Assembly (NCBI GenBank): GCA_007127105.1
Contig: SLAA01000229.1
Span: 1-50,620 of the forward strand
Direction of reading: 5' to 3'
DNA length: 50,620 nucleotides
Origin: Spirochaetales bacterium
GTDB taxonomy: Bacteria > Spirochaetota > Spirochaetia > DSM-27196 > SLAA01
The translations under genes and the position numbers were made by a program. Below, one piece after another: positions 35,280 through 44,586 of the stretch (position 1 is the stretch's first letter; the number at the start of each line of letters is the position of its first letter). Below the pieces are notes generated by a model. That model made no database searches. It had not been told where the DNA came from and saw only the letters and a program-made list of their open reading frames with translations.

Positions 35280-36215
35280 CTACTCAATGTAAGGTATCGT
35301 AAGCACCATGCGATCTCTGGTAAGAAAACTCGCTGGAAAGATGTTTTGTGCCTCTTTGAGAAGAATTTTCAGTTGTCGGTCGGTGTATCGGGGCGAGTAG
35401 TGAATAAGCCCTACTCTCCTTACTCCCGCCTCTGCCGCAAGCCGTCCAGCATCCGAGGCGGTCATATGCCGCTTCTCGTGAGCGCTTTCCCTGAACTCAT
35501 CATGGAACATTCCCTCACAGATCAATAAATCTGAATCCTTAACTTCGGGAACGATACTCGGGAGATAGAGGCTGTCGGTGACGTATGACACCTTACGCCC
35601 CGGGCGTGTTGCACCTAACACCTGTTCGGGTTGAACCTGGACGCCGGACTCGAGCTCCACGGTTTCGCCTCGTTGCAACTGACCCCACTGTGGACCCCGG
35701 GGCACACCCAACGCAGTCGCAGTCTCCGGTGAAAAAACCCCTGGGCGTGAGTCCTCTTGGAGCACATAGCCCACACACACCTTCGTATGTCGTAGAGGAA
35801 TGGCTCGAACCTTAAACCCATCTCCTTCATACACCGTTTGCGCGACCGTTGGATCCTTGATCTCCTGTACAACGATATCGTAATTAATGTACATATCAAG
35901 CACTCGCCGGGCTGTATCAACATACTCTTTCACTCGTGGTGGCCCAATGATGTAGAGGGGTTCGCTCCGGTCAACCTGCGAAGAGAGCATAAGCATTCCG
36001 GGCAGTCCGGTTACGTGGTCGGCATGAGTGTGAGAGATGAAAATTGCGTTTATTTTTTTCCACTTTAGGTTCAGCGCGCGCAGTGAGACCTGTGTGCCTT
36101 CTCCGGCATCAAAGAGGAACAGGTCCCCCTCGCGACGCAACAGCATTGAGGTGAGATGGCGTCCCGGAAGCGGCATCATACCGCCGCACCCGAGAATAAA
36201 GGCTTCCATGTTCAT
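35280..36215 (-). CDS. rnz: Ribonuclease Z
   Basis: 'FILGCGGMMPLPGRHLTSMLLRREGDLFLFDAGEGTQ', 'IFISHTHADHVTGLPGML', 'RHMTASDAGRLAAEAGVRRVGLIHYSPRY'. Confidence 0.93.
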   Translation of the reverse strand: MNMEAFILGCGGMMPLPGRHLTSMLLRREGDLFLFDAGEGTQVSLRALNLKWKKINAIFISHTHADHVTGLPGMLMLSSQVDRSEPLYIIGPPRVKEYVDTARRVLDMYINYDIVVQEIKDPTVAQTVYEGDGFKVRAIPLRHTKVCVGYVLQEDSRPGVFSPETATALGVPRGPQWGQLQRGETVELESGVQVQPEQVLGATRPGRKVSYVTDSLYLPSIVPEVKDSDLLICEGMFHDEFRESAHEKRHMTASDAGRLAAEAGVRRVGLIHYSPRYTDRQLKILLKEAQNIFPASFLTRDRMVLTIPYIE

Positions 36216-36227
36216 ATAATTTGTTAA

Positions 36228-37397
36228 TTAGATCTCTACATCGGCATCGTAGTCAACATTGTCAAAGCCAAAGCCGTGAATATTCAAGAAGGACTGTTGA
36301 TATCCGGTTATATCTGCCAGTTCGTCAACGTTCTCGGAGTTGACCAGTTCCCAACGCCGGGTAACTTCCTGCTGCACATCCTCACGCATCTCCCAGTCGT
36401 CCAGGCGAATGCGCCCCTGTTCGTCAACCGGCACCTGATCGCCAGCACACAGACGATCGGCCAACAGGCGATACATCTGCTCAATACAGTCCTCGTGCAG
36501 TCCCTTCTCTTTCATGACATTGAACAAAAGCGCGAAATACAAAGGCACGACCGGAATAACCGCGCTCGCACGGCTCACAACGGCCTTGTTGACCGAAACA
36601 TAAGCCGAACCGCCAATGGCTTCCTTTAGGTGCGTGTCGAGGGTATGCGCGGTGGCTTCCAAATGATCCTTGGCCGCACCAATTGTCCCGTCACGATAGA
36701 CCGGCTTGGTAAGCTCGGGGCCGATGTAGGAGTACGCGATAGCCTGGGCCCCCGGCGCAAGGGCGTCAGCCTCCATCAGTTTGTCCAGCCAGATGTTCCA
36801 GTCGTCGCCGCCCATAACGCGTACTGTAGACTCCACCTCAGCTTTGGAAGCGGGCTCTATTCGTACAGTTGTGATTTCTGAGTTCAGTGGATCTATGCTT
36901 TTGGACACAAATGGCTTAGAAAGTGGTTTGAGCGCACTCCGATACTGTTCGTGGGTGTCGGGGTCGGTGCGCACGCCAGCGGCAAGGCTGTAGATGACGA
37001 GATCGACCTGCCCGAGTTCAGCCTTGAGCCGCTTGATTGTCGCAGCTTTCATCTCATGCGAGAAGGCGTCTCCGTACAATGATATGCTCTTACGACCGGC
37101 TTCCTGTGCAAACTGGTCAAACGCATGGGTGCTGTACCAACCGACCGTACCGGTGCGTTTTCCAACCGGCCCGCGCTCGTAGGCAATACCAATGGTGTCG
37201 GCGTCCGAGCCAAAGGCAAATGCTATTCGGGACGCCAGACCGTAACCACCAGACGAACCGATAATAAGCACGCGCTTAGGCCCGTCAACCTTAGGCTGAG
37301 TCTTGATGTACTCTATTTGACGATGAACAAATTCCTTACATCCAACAGGGTGTGCGTTCATACATATGTTGTTCCGAACCATTGGTTTAACGATCAT
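36228..37397 (-). CDS. fabV: Trans-2-enoyl-CoA / enoyl-ACP reductase FabV
   Basis: 'HPVGCKEFVHRQIEYIK...RVLIIGSSGGYGLASRIAFAFGSDADTIGIAYERG'. Confidence 0.95.
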   Translation of the reverse strand: MIVKPMVRNNICMNAHPVGCKEFVHRQIEYIKTQPKVDGPKRVLIIGSSGGYGLASRIAFAFGSDADTIGIAYERGPVGKRTGTVGWYSTHAFDQFAQEAGRKSISLYGDAFSHEMKAATIKRLKAELGQVDLVIYSLAAGVRTDPDTHEQYRSALKPLSKPFVSKSIDPLNSEITTVRIEPASKAEVESTVRVMGGDDWNIWLDKLMEADALAPGAQAIAYSYIGPELTKPVYRDGTIGAAKDHLEATAHTLDTHLKEAIGGSAYVSVNKAVVSRASAVIPVVPLYFALLFNVMKEKGLHEDCIEQMYRLLADRLCAGDQVPVDEQGRIRLDDWEMREDVQQEVTRRWELVNSENVDELADITGYQQSFLNIHGFGFDNVDYDADVEI

Positions 37398-37481
37398 TTT
37401 TGCTTACCTTCCCAGTAGAAAATTGCTTAAGCTCACAAGCTACCCTAAGCGGGCGAAAAAGGCAACAACACCGCCCGGAGC

Positions 37482-37510
37482 TTGACCACGGACAGCCGAC
37501 TCTATACGAT
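37482..37510 (+). promoter_or_regulatory. Sigma70-type promoter for hisD
   Basis: TTGACC (37482-37487), 17 nt, TACGAT (37505-37510); GGAGGG SD before ATG 37548. Confidence 0.55.
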
Positions 37511-37547
37511 CAATTATTAACCATTGGGATACCTTGGAGGGAATACT

Positions 37548-38858
37548 ATGCAGATTGCGATGCGCCGATGGAGTCAGATTTCGGACGAAGAACGTGTACG
37601 GCTTCTAGCCAGGTCGGAACAAGATATCAACGCGGTAATGCCACAGATACAAGAGCTCATAGACATGGTGCGCGCCGAGGGCGATCAAGCCCTCTTACGC
37701 CTAACCGAGCGCTTTGACAAGGCTGATCTCTCACAACTTGGGCTGCGCGTCAACGAGTCCGAGTTCGAGTCCGCAGAGTCCGAGCTCCCAGAAGAGGTCA
37801 AGGAGGCACTCCGATACGCGGTTGAGAACGTCCGACGCTATCATGAGCCGCAGCACAGCACCACCATGTCGATGCAGGAGATACGGCCGGGTATTCTTGG
37901 TGGCGAGCGCTTTACGCCCATAGACTCGGTAGGTCTGTATGTGCCGGGCGGGCGCGGTAGTTTCCCCTCTATGCTGTACATGCTGGCCGTCCCAGCCAAG
38001 ATCGCCGGGGTACCGCGCATCGTCGTTGTTACTCCACCCCTTCCCGACGGCACCGTTGACCCGGCCTCGCTGTACGCTGCACGACTATGTGGTGTTGATG
38101 AGGTGTATCGTGTCGGCGGCGCCCAGGCCATTGCCGCGCTCGCCTTTGGTACCGAGACTATTCCCAAGGTTCTCAAACTTGAAGGCCCAGGTAGCATGTA
38201 TGTCACTGCGGCCAAGCGCCTGTTATCCGGTCATATTGATATTGGCATGCCAGCGGGTCCCTCGGAATCCATTGTGTTGGCAGACGAACAGGCAGACCCA
38301 TGGAAGGTGGCGCTCGATCTGCTGATAGAGGCCGAGCATGGGTCGGACAGTTCGGCAATCCTGGTCACTCACAGCACGGCTCTGGCCGAGGCGGTTGCGG
38401 CCATAGTCCCCGACATGGTAGCCGATGCCCCCGAGCCAAGACGCACCTTTTTGACCGACGTGCTCACCGGCTACGGTGGTATTCTCATTGCAGAGGATAT
38501 CCGAGAGTCGGCCGATATAGTGAACCAGTTTGCTCCAGAGCACCTGCAGATTCAGACAAAGGATCCTTTCCAAACCCTGAGCCTCATTCGCAATGCCTCA
38601 GAAATTCTCCTGGGTGAGCATGCAGCGTTTTCGCTGGCAAACTATGCGGCGGGAGCTAACGCTGTCCTACCGACCGGCGGAAATGCTCGCACGCACTCCC
38701 CTATATCGGTGCATAACTTCCAGAAGATGTCCTCGGTGGTCTACATCTCGGAAGATGCCCAGAAAGCCATGCAGAAACATGTAGTGCGGTTGGCTGACCA
38801 TGAGGGCTTTTACACCCATGCCGCGGCTTTGCGCAGGCGCAACGAGTCGCTCACCTAA
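37548..38858 (+). CDS. hisD: Histidinol dehydrogenase
   Basis: 'VGLYVPGGRGSFPSMLYMLAVPAKIAGVPRIVVVTPP', 'YRVGGAQAIAALAFGTETIP', 'GPSESIVLADEQADPW'; SD GGAGGG. Confidence 0.95.
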   Translation: MQIAMRRWSQISDEERVRLLARSEQDINAVMPQIQELIDMVRAEGDQALLRLTERFDKADLSQLGLRVNESEFESAESELPEEVKEALRYAVENVRRYHEPQHSTTMSMQEIRPGILGGERFTPIDSVGLYVPGGRGSFPSMLYMLAVPAKIAGVPRIVVVTPPLPDGTVDPASLYAARLCGVDEVYRVGGAQAIAALAFGTETIPKVLKLEGPGSMYVTAAKRLLSGHIDIGMPAGPSESIVLADEQADPWKVALDLLIEAEHGSDSSAILVTHSTALAEAVAAIVPDMVADAPEPRRTFLTDVLTGYGGILIAEDIRESADIVNQFAPEHLQIQTKDPFQTLSLIRNASEILLGEHAAFSLANYAAGANAVLPTGGNARTHSPISVHNFQKMSSVVYISEDAQKAMQKHVVRLADHEGFYTHAAALRRRNESLT

Positions 38859-40199
38859 GTGGAAACCAAGGAAAGCCCGGAACAGCACGCCGAACTTGCG
38901 TCAATCTTCGACGAGTTCGAGTCCTTCACCAATCTTGAGCATGGCGGCGGTGCCCAAACTCGGCACTACCGTCTGGAGCGAATGGAACGCTGGTTGGGTA
39001 TTCTTGGTAATCCTCAACAGCGATTCCGTGCCGTGCACATTGCTGGCTCCAAGGGTAAAGGCTCAACTGCGGCACTGATTGACGCTGTTCTGAGAGCTGG
39101 TGGTGAGACAGTTGGGCGCTATACATCACCTCATATTCAATCCTATCGCGAGAGAATTTGCATTCAAGGCGAACCTGCGCCCATGGAGTTGCTGCTGCCC
39201 ATACTGCGAGTTCTACGCAAGGAGTTCCGCCAAACCCAAATTGAGTACAGGCCAACCACTTTTGAGGCTCTCACCCTGGCAGCCTTCCTGTGCTTCGCCG
39301 AGGCCGGTCTTGACCGTGTTGTGGTTGAAACCGGCCTTGGAGGTCGACTAGATGCTACTAACCTGGTACTGCCTGAGTTGGTCGTGATCACACCCATTGA
39401 GCTTGAGCACACCGAGTACCTGGGCACAACTATTGCGGAAATTGCCTCAGAGAAGGCGGGAATCATTAAGGACGGCGTTCCGGTTGTCGTGGCCGCTCTG
39501 CGGCCAGAGGCCGGGGAGGTCGTCCGCCGCCGTGCTGAGGAGCGGGCCGCACCACTTAGCTTTCTTGCCCCGCGGCTCAAGACGCTCACTCGTAGTGCAC
39601 ACATCTCCGGTGATCTTCTTAAGATTGAACTTCAGGATCCCGAGCTGCGTATTCGTACTCGTTTGCAGATGCGGGGCCGGGTGCAGGCTCAGAACGCCGC
39701 CCTGGCTGCCCTGGCCGTGACGGAACTCATGCCCGAGCTCTCCACCGCCTGTATTGAGGCCGGACTGGCCTCGGCACGGCTACCCGCCCGCGGGGAACTC
39801 TTCCTCACCGCTCCACCAGTCATGCTTGATGGCGCACACACGCCGGACTCAGCGAACTCGGTGTACGAAACCTTTGGCGAGGTATTTCCGGGCCGCGCAA
39901 CCCTCATTTTTGGCGCGGTTGAGGGCAAGGACATTCGGGGAATGCTTGAGCGCCTGCCCGAGCAGTTCGGTCGGGTTATTATTTCGCGCCCTGGACGCTT
40001 CCGACCAAGCAATCCAGAAGGAATCCGCGCCCTGTGTCTCAGCCTGGGAAGAGACGCTGAGCTCATAGAAGAGCCTCACGCCGCCTTAGCCGCGGCACGT
40101 GAGTCCGGACTTCCCATACTTATCCTTGGCTCGTTCTTTCTTGCCGGTGAGTTTCGTCCCTTACTGACAGCTGAGGAAGGTGCGTCACCGTGTCCCTGA
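38859..40199 (+). CDS. folC: Folylpolyglutamate synthase / dihydrofolate synthase (GTG start)
   Basis: 'FRAVHIAGSKGKGSTAALIDAVLR', 'VVVETGLGGRLDATN', 'LDGAHTPDSA'. Confidence 0.92.
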   Translation: METKESPEQHAELASIFDEFESFTNLEHGGGAQTRHYRLERMERWLGILGNPQQRFRAVHIAGSKGKGSTAALIDAVLRAGGETVGRYTSPHIQSYRERICIQGEPAPMELLLPILRVLRKEFRQTQIEYRPTTFEALTLAAFLCFAEAGLDRVVVETGLGGRLDATNLVLPELVVITPIELEHTEYLGTTIAEIASEKAGIIKDGVPVVVAALRPEAGEVVRRRAEERAAPLSFLAPRLKTLTRSAHISGDLLKIELQDPELRIRTRLQMRGRVQAQNAALAALAVTELMPELSTACIEAGLASARLPARGELFLTAPPVMLDGAHTPDSANSVYETFGEVFPGRATLIFGAVEGKDIRGMLERLPEQFGRVIISRPGRFRPSNPEGIRALCLSLGRDAELIEEPHAALAAARESGLPILILGSFFLAGEFRPLLTAEEGASPCP

Positions 40200-41626
40200 A
40201 CTGGCGAGAGATCCACACCGTTCTCGGTGAACTCCGGCTCCGAGGAAGCTTCATTCAACGCATTGTCCAACCGGATTTTTCGCGCCTGGTGCTTGACCTG
40301 TACCGCCCTGGCGAGCCGTTTCAGGTGGTGACGGTACTGAAGCCTGGAGTGGTTCGCCTCCACGCAGTTCAACAGGGTTTTAAAAAGCCAAAGACCCAGC
40401 AGCGCTTTGCCTCGCTCCTGAGTTCCAGGCTCAAGGGAGCCCGCATTCTATCCGCCTATCAGTACGACCGTGAACGCATTGTTCGCATTGCGTATCAACG
40501 AGCCGACGAGCGTGGAGTGCTCTGGATCCGCCTCTGGAGTGGCGCAGCAAATGTGCTCCTGACGACCGAGGACAGCACCATTGTAGACGCCTACTTCCGT
40601 CGCCCCAAGCGCAACGAGGTCTCCGGCGGAGTTTTTCAGCTTCCGGGCTCCAGTCTTGAGGATCTAGCGGCAGGCTTTGCCAAGTCAGAACGCTTTGCCC
40701 TCCGGTCAGATCCGGGAGCTCACTATGGATACAACCGTTTTATTGAGGAACTGTACGCAGAGCTGGACTCTGCACCACTGAGAGAGGGCCCGGAAGGCAG
40801 TCGTGCTCGAGCCGAAAGCAGGCTTGAGACCCTGCAAGCCGAGCTCATGCGCCGGAGAGCCAAAGCCGAGGAACGCCTCAACTCCACCGGGGACTATCAT
40901 CAACTCAAGCAGCAGGCCGACACAATCATGGGGAATCAACATCTTGTTCAGACCGGCGCCGTAGAGCTGCTCACCGAGGATGAACTGGGAAACCAGCTCC
41001 GTATTCCTCTAGACCCACACATTCCCCCGTACGCAACGGCACAAAAGCTCTATGACCGGGCAAAGCGACTTCGCGCGACGGCCGAGCATGCGAGCGAAGA
41101 ACTTAGCTTGGTTGATAAAGAGGAAGAAAAGCTCAAGAACTACGCCTTGGAACTCGCTCAGGGTCAAGTCCCGCCCGAGCTGCTACCCAGTGTCAGATCT
41201 GAACAAGGTGCAGTGTCGGCCGCCGAGGAACAACGCCCCGGATTGAGGTTTTTCTCTGGAGATTTCATTATCCTTGTAGGACGCAATGCTCGTGAGAACG
41301 ATGGGCTGCTGCGCCGCTATGTGCGTGGAAACGACACCTGGTTACACGCTCGCGACTATCCCGGTGGATACGTATTTGTCAAACAGCAGCCTGGAAAAAG
41401 CGTGCCTCTTGAGGTGCTTATAGACGCCGGGCAACTGGCAATTCACTACAGCAAGGCACGCGGAGAACAGACTGTTGAGCTATACTACACCCAGGTTAAA
41501 CACTTGAGGCGGGCTAAACACGGTGCTCTTGGGCTTGTTATTCCAACTCAGGAGAAGAATTTGCGGGTACGCTTTGATACCGAGCGACTCCAGAGACTTC
41601 TTGCTGGCAACGATTCAATGAGGTGA
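40190..41626 (+). CDS. NFACT family protein (RqcH/Fbp-like)
   Basis: NFACT-N-like start and C-terminal NFACT-R-like 'FIILVGRNARENDGLLRRYVRGNDTWLHARDYPGGYVFVK'. Confidence 0.85.
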   Translation: MSLNWREIHTVLGELRLRGSFIQRIVQPDFSRLVLDLYRPGEPFQVVTVLKPGVVRLHAVQQGFKKPKTQQRFASLLSSRLKGARILSAYQYDRERIVRIAYQRADERGVLWIRLWSGAANVLLTTEDSTIVDAYFRRPKRNEVSGGVFQLPGSSLEDLAAGFAKSERFALRSDPGAHYGYNRFIEELYAELDSAPLREGPEGSRARAESRLETLQAELMRRRAKAEERLNSTGDYHQLKQQADTIMGNQHLVQTGAVELLTEDELGNQLRIPLDPHIPPYATAQKLYDRAKRLRATAEHASEELSLVDKEEEKLKNYALELAQGQVPPELLPSVRSEQGAVSAAEEQRPGLRFFSGDFIILVGRNARENDGLLRRYVRGNDTWLHARDYPGGYVFVKQQPGKSVPLEVLIDAGQLAIHYSKARGEQTVELYYTQVKHLRRAKHGALGLVIPTQEKNLRVRFDTERLQRLLAGNDSMR

Positions 41627-41633
41627 GACCAAT

Positions 41634-42212
41634 TTGCTTGAGTTAGTTTCTCTCCAGGATGGCGGACTTCGGAATGTACTCATCACCCTTGCTCGGCAGG
41701 AAATATCACAGGCCTGTGGCCTATGCCCTGAAACCCCCGTGCCTCTGTTCACCTCTGTGGAGTTTGAGCCAATTAACGCCTCGGGCGTATTTGTATCGCT
41801 CCACATTGGCAAACGACTTCGAGGCTGCATTGGAAAACTCCGTCTGGACGAGGTTGGGCCGTCTGAACTTGCCTCAGCGGCAGTGGATGCCGCACGCTCT
41901 GATCCACGCTTTCCACCCATTACAGCACGCGAGCTCGATCAGTTGAACATTGAGATATCAATGCTGGGGCCCCTCCTGCGTTGCGAGCCGGAGCAGGTCG
42001 TGGTAGGACAACACGGCCTTTACATTCGCAGTGAAGACTGTTCTGGGCTGCTGTTACCGCAGGTTGCGGTAGAAAGAAACTGGAACCGCGACGAGTTCTT
42101 GGAGCAACTCCGAAACAAGGCTGGCTTGGATGCAAAGCCTACGAGCTCGGAACAGCTCTGGTGTTTCCGTGCGGTAGTGTTTGACGAAGACGGGAATCTA
42201 CGGTCATACTAG
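41634..42212 (+). CDS. AMMECR1 domain protein (AmmeMemoRadiSam system protein A-like)
   Basis: 'GVFVSLHIGKRLRGCIGKL', 'SDPRFPPITARELDQLNIEISML', 'LPQVAVERNWNRDEFLEQL'; TTG start after GAGGTGA SD. Confidence 0.92.
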   Translation: MLELVSLQDGGLRNVLITLARQEISQACGLCPETPVPLFTSVEFEPINASGVFVSLHIGKRLRGCIGKLRLDEVGPSELASAAVDAARSDPRFPPITARELDQLNIEISMLGPLLRCEPEQVVVGQHGLYIRSEDCSGLLLPQVAVERNWNRDEFLEQLRNKAGLDAKPTSSEQLWCFRAVVFDEDGNLRSY

Positions 42213-42215
42213 CCT

Positions 42216-43667
42216 GTGTTGTTATATACCTTACTAGACTTACGACGTAACGCGGATCCTCATCTGGCTCGACGTTTACACAGCACGCCAGGTCTGGCTG
42301 CGTTGAGGGTAAACCCCAATCTGCCCAGCACAACGCCGCTTCAAGCCACCGAGAGTGAAACCGCCGAGTTTGAACTGAGTTCCGGTCGAGTTTACCTCCG
42401 TTTACCCTTTCCGAATCTGTGTCCGCTGACCGAGTACCTCCAGGGGGAGCCGGAAGAACGCTCATACGCTCTCTTGCTCCATATCTCCCGGGCAGCAGCC
42501 TTGCTACCGGCGGACACCGGCTTTGCACTTGACCCGGACTTTGTTTTTCTTTCTTCCGAGGCGCCGCTTCACTCTGGGGTGGTGTTTCTCCCTGCCTCTG
42601 GTGTTAGCGAACTTCGACGCCTGCAAAAGACCCCTGAGCCCGGCAACCATTCCGGGAAACATGCTCATGAAAGCCTCGATTTTGATCCTCCTGACCGGAC
42701 CGGCTCCGCAGTATCAGCTTTTGGCTTGGCCGCATTATGGTATCGCCAGCTGAGCTCACAGCCCTTCTGCATTAATCCCGAGGCAGCACTCGGTGCGCCC
42801 CGAGTCTACGAACGCTTTCGCGAGAGCTTTCCAACCATGCCAGTTGAGCTGCAGAAAGCTTTTGATGCCTGTATAGAAGGCTCGTCACCGGCGGCCGTTC
42901 GGAGCATGGAGCATCCAAAAAACATGACTCGGTTCATTGCGGAACTTGTGGACATGCTACCGGCTAGTTCCGTGGAACTGTCACAGGCACTCAACGCAGA
43001 TGGGATTGAAACAGAGGTGCTCCGTAAGCGTCGCGTCCGGGCTGAACACTCACGGAAAGTTCGCGTGCGCCGTTTCCAACGAAATGACTTCCTGCGGCGC
43101 CGAGGCGCTCGTTTGGCCGTAGTTTCGGCACTGGTGCTTGTGCTCGGCGGCATTGCTGGTACGAGCATAGATCGTGCACTGCAACCACCTCCCACACACG
43201 GATTGGCCGCCAAAGAGGTGGTTCGGTTACATTACGCCGCACTCAACAAGCTGGATCCCGAGCTTCTGCGTGCCACCGTGGCGCGGGGCGTCGCAACCCA
43301 ACGTGTTGATGAGCTTACGACTATGTACGTCACCTCGCGAGCACGCATGTCGGTAGAGATGGAGACCGGCCATTATCCAGCAGACGACTGGATTGAGCAG
43401 GGGCGCCCGGAACTGGGCCCCACAGTCTACCCTTATGGTGTAAGCACCCCGGACATCCGGGAACTCAGCAGAGAAGAAGACTCGGCCTTGTACGAGGCTC
43501 GTTTTATTCGTGTCGTTTTTGAGTTTGAGGACGAGCGCGGAGGGCAGAGTCCCGTTATCCGTGAGTACCACGTACGGGAGGAGTTGCAGCTAGAACTCCG
43601 TAACGAGGTGTGGCGAATAGTTGCACTAGATGCGCATATTCTGGAGCCAGGCAGTGAGTCGCATTGA
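42216..43667 (+). CDS. Single-TM protein: putative pseudokinase-like cytosolic part and NTF2-like extracytoplasmic part
   Basis: TM 'LAVVSALVLVLGGIAGTSI'; C-terminal 'VVRLHYAALNKLDPELLRATVARGV...' is NTF2-like; GTG start. Confidence 0.6.
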   Translation: MLLYTLLDLRRNADPHLARRLHSTPGLAALRVNPNLPSTTPLQATESETAEFELSSGRVYLRLPFPNLCPLTEYLQGEPEERSYALLLHISRAAALLPADTGFALDPDFVFLSSEAPLHSGVVFLPASGVSELRRLQKTPEPGNHSGKHAHESLDFDPPDRTGSAVSAFGLAALWYRQLSSQPFCINPEAALGAPRVYERFRESFPTMPVELQKAFDACIEGSSPAAVRSMEHPKNMTRFIAELVDMLPASSVELSQALNADGIETEVLRKRRVRAEHSRKVRVRRFQRNDFLRRRGARLAVVSALVLVLGGIAGTSIDRALQPPPTHGLAAKEVVRLHYAALNKLDPELLRATVARGVATQRVDELTTMYVTSRARMSVEMETGHYPADDWIEQGRPELGPTVYPYGVSTPDIRELSREEDSALYEARFIRVVFEFEDERGGQSPVIREYHVREELQLELRNEVWRIVALDAHILEPGSESH

Positions 43668-44586
43668 GATAATTAAGCCGGATCCGTCAGTCGATACGCT
43701 ACTCCGTTCGGTCAAGAGTTCTGGATGCACATATACCCCATTTTTTACTGCCAATGAAGAGCTGTACCTGGAACTCGAGGATTCGTTCCAGGTCCCAAGC
43801 TTCAGAATTCATCACGATGTCCGCGAGGCGGCCCCCTCACAACGCTATCGGGACGAACTCCGTGGTCTTATGCAGCAGTTAGGAGAACGCCTGCCCGCGG
43901 TATTTCAGGGACTCAGGTACTTTTTTGACCCGGCCGAGATTCTGCGCCCTTCCTTTTTCCGCATCTATAGGGCGGAGGACTGTTTGTATCTCTACCTTCT
44001 CCGGATTGACCTGGTGCCCCGACCGGGGGTTCACCAACAGATGGGCCGGAGTTCGAACGAGGAGACCCCTTCTTACACCAGCACCAAACTGTTTATTGAG
44101 GCCGATATGATCCCCATTCGGGAGATTCAAGGCAGTGACGACAATCCCGAGGCATGTCTGATTCAGCGTTCTGTGTCCGATACCTGGATTGGTGAAACCG
44201 GCCGCGGCTATTACGTACAGGGCATTTGGTTGGACCGAGAACTCACCAAATTTTTCACAAAGCTATTCCTACCAGAAGGTGCCCGCACCTATCCGTACTA
44301 TCCACTCACCTGCAAGTATCAGGCGGTGTGTCACTCCCTGTATCGCCTTGAGCCAGCAGACCTGGAAAAAGCATGCCAGGTGGCCCATAGGGCCCGCGTC
44401 TTCCTGGACCCCCACATGGAGGCGATTCAGAATGCGCTTCGTGCGAATGAGTTCTCAACCGATCTGCCAATCTTTCGTGAACTACGCGCCGAACTACCGG
44501 AGGACCTGGCCCGGCACTGGGAAGGACTTCGATTAGCACCTTTTCTCAACGACCGCGACATGAAGGAGTTTCGCATTGAAGACTGA
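43654..44586 (+). CDS. Conserved-looking hypothetical protein
   Basis: Long ORF in an operon between the preceding gene and murD; GTG 43654 overlaps the previous stop region. ATG 43630 also possible. Confidence 0.7.
   Translation: MSRIEIIKPDPSVDTLLRSVKSSGCTYTPFFTANEELYLELEDSFQVPSFRIHHDVREAAPSQRYRDELRGLMQQLGERLPAVFQGLRYFFDPAEILRPSFFRIYRAEDCLYLYLLRIDLVPRPGVHQQMGRSSNEETPSYTSTKLFIEADMIPIREIQGSDDNPEACLIQRSVSDTWIGETGRGYYVQGIWLDRELTKFFTKLFLPEGARTYPYYPLTCKYQAVCHSLYRLEPADLEKACQVAHRARVFLDPHMEAIQNALRANEFSTDLPIFRELRAELPEDLARHWEGLRLAPFLNDRDMKEFRIED

Noticed and set aside
37445-37485. AAGC-GGGCG ... CGCCC-GGA-GCTT stem between fabV and hisD
   Set aside because: 16-nt loop and bulge, no U-tract, divergent promoters; not enough to call a riboswitch or terminator.
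44045-44060. GGAGTTCGAACGAGG, tRNA T-arm-like string
   Set aside because: Inside a coding region, with no acceptor/anticodon stems around it.
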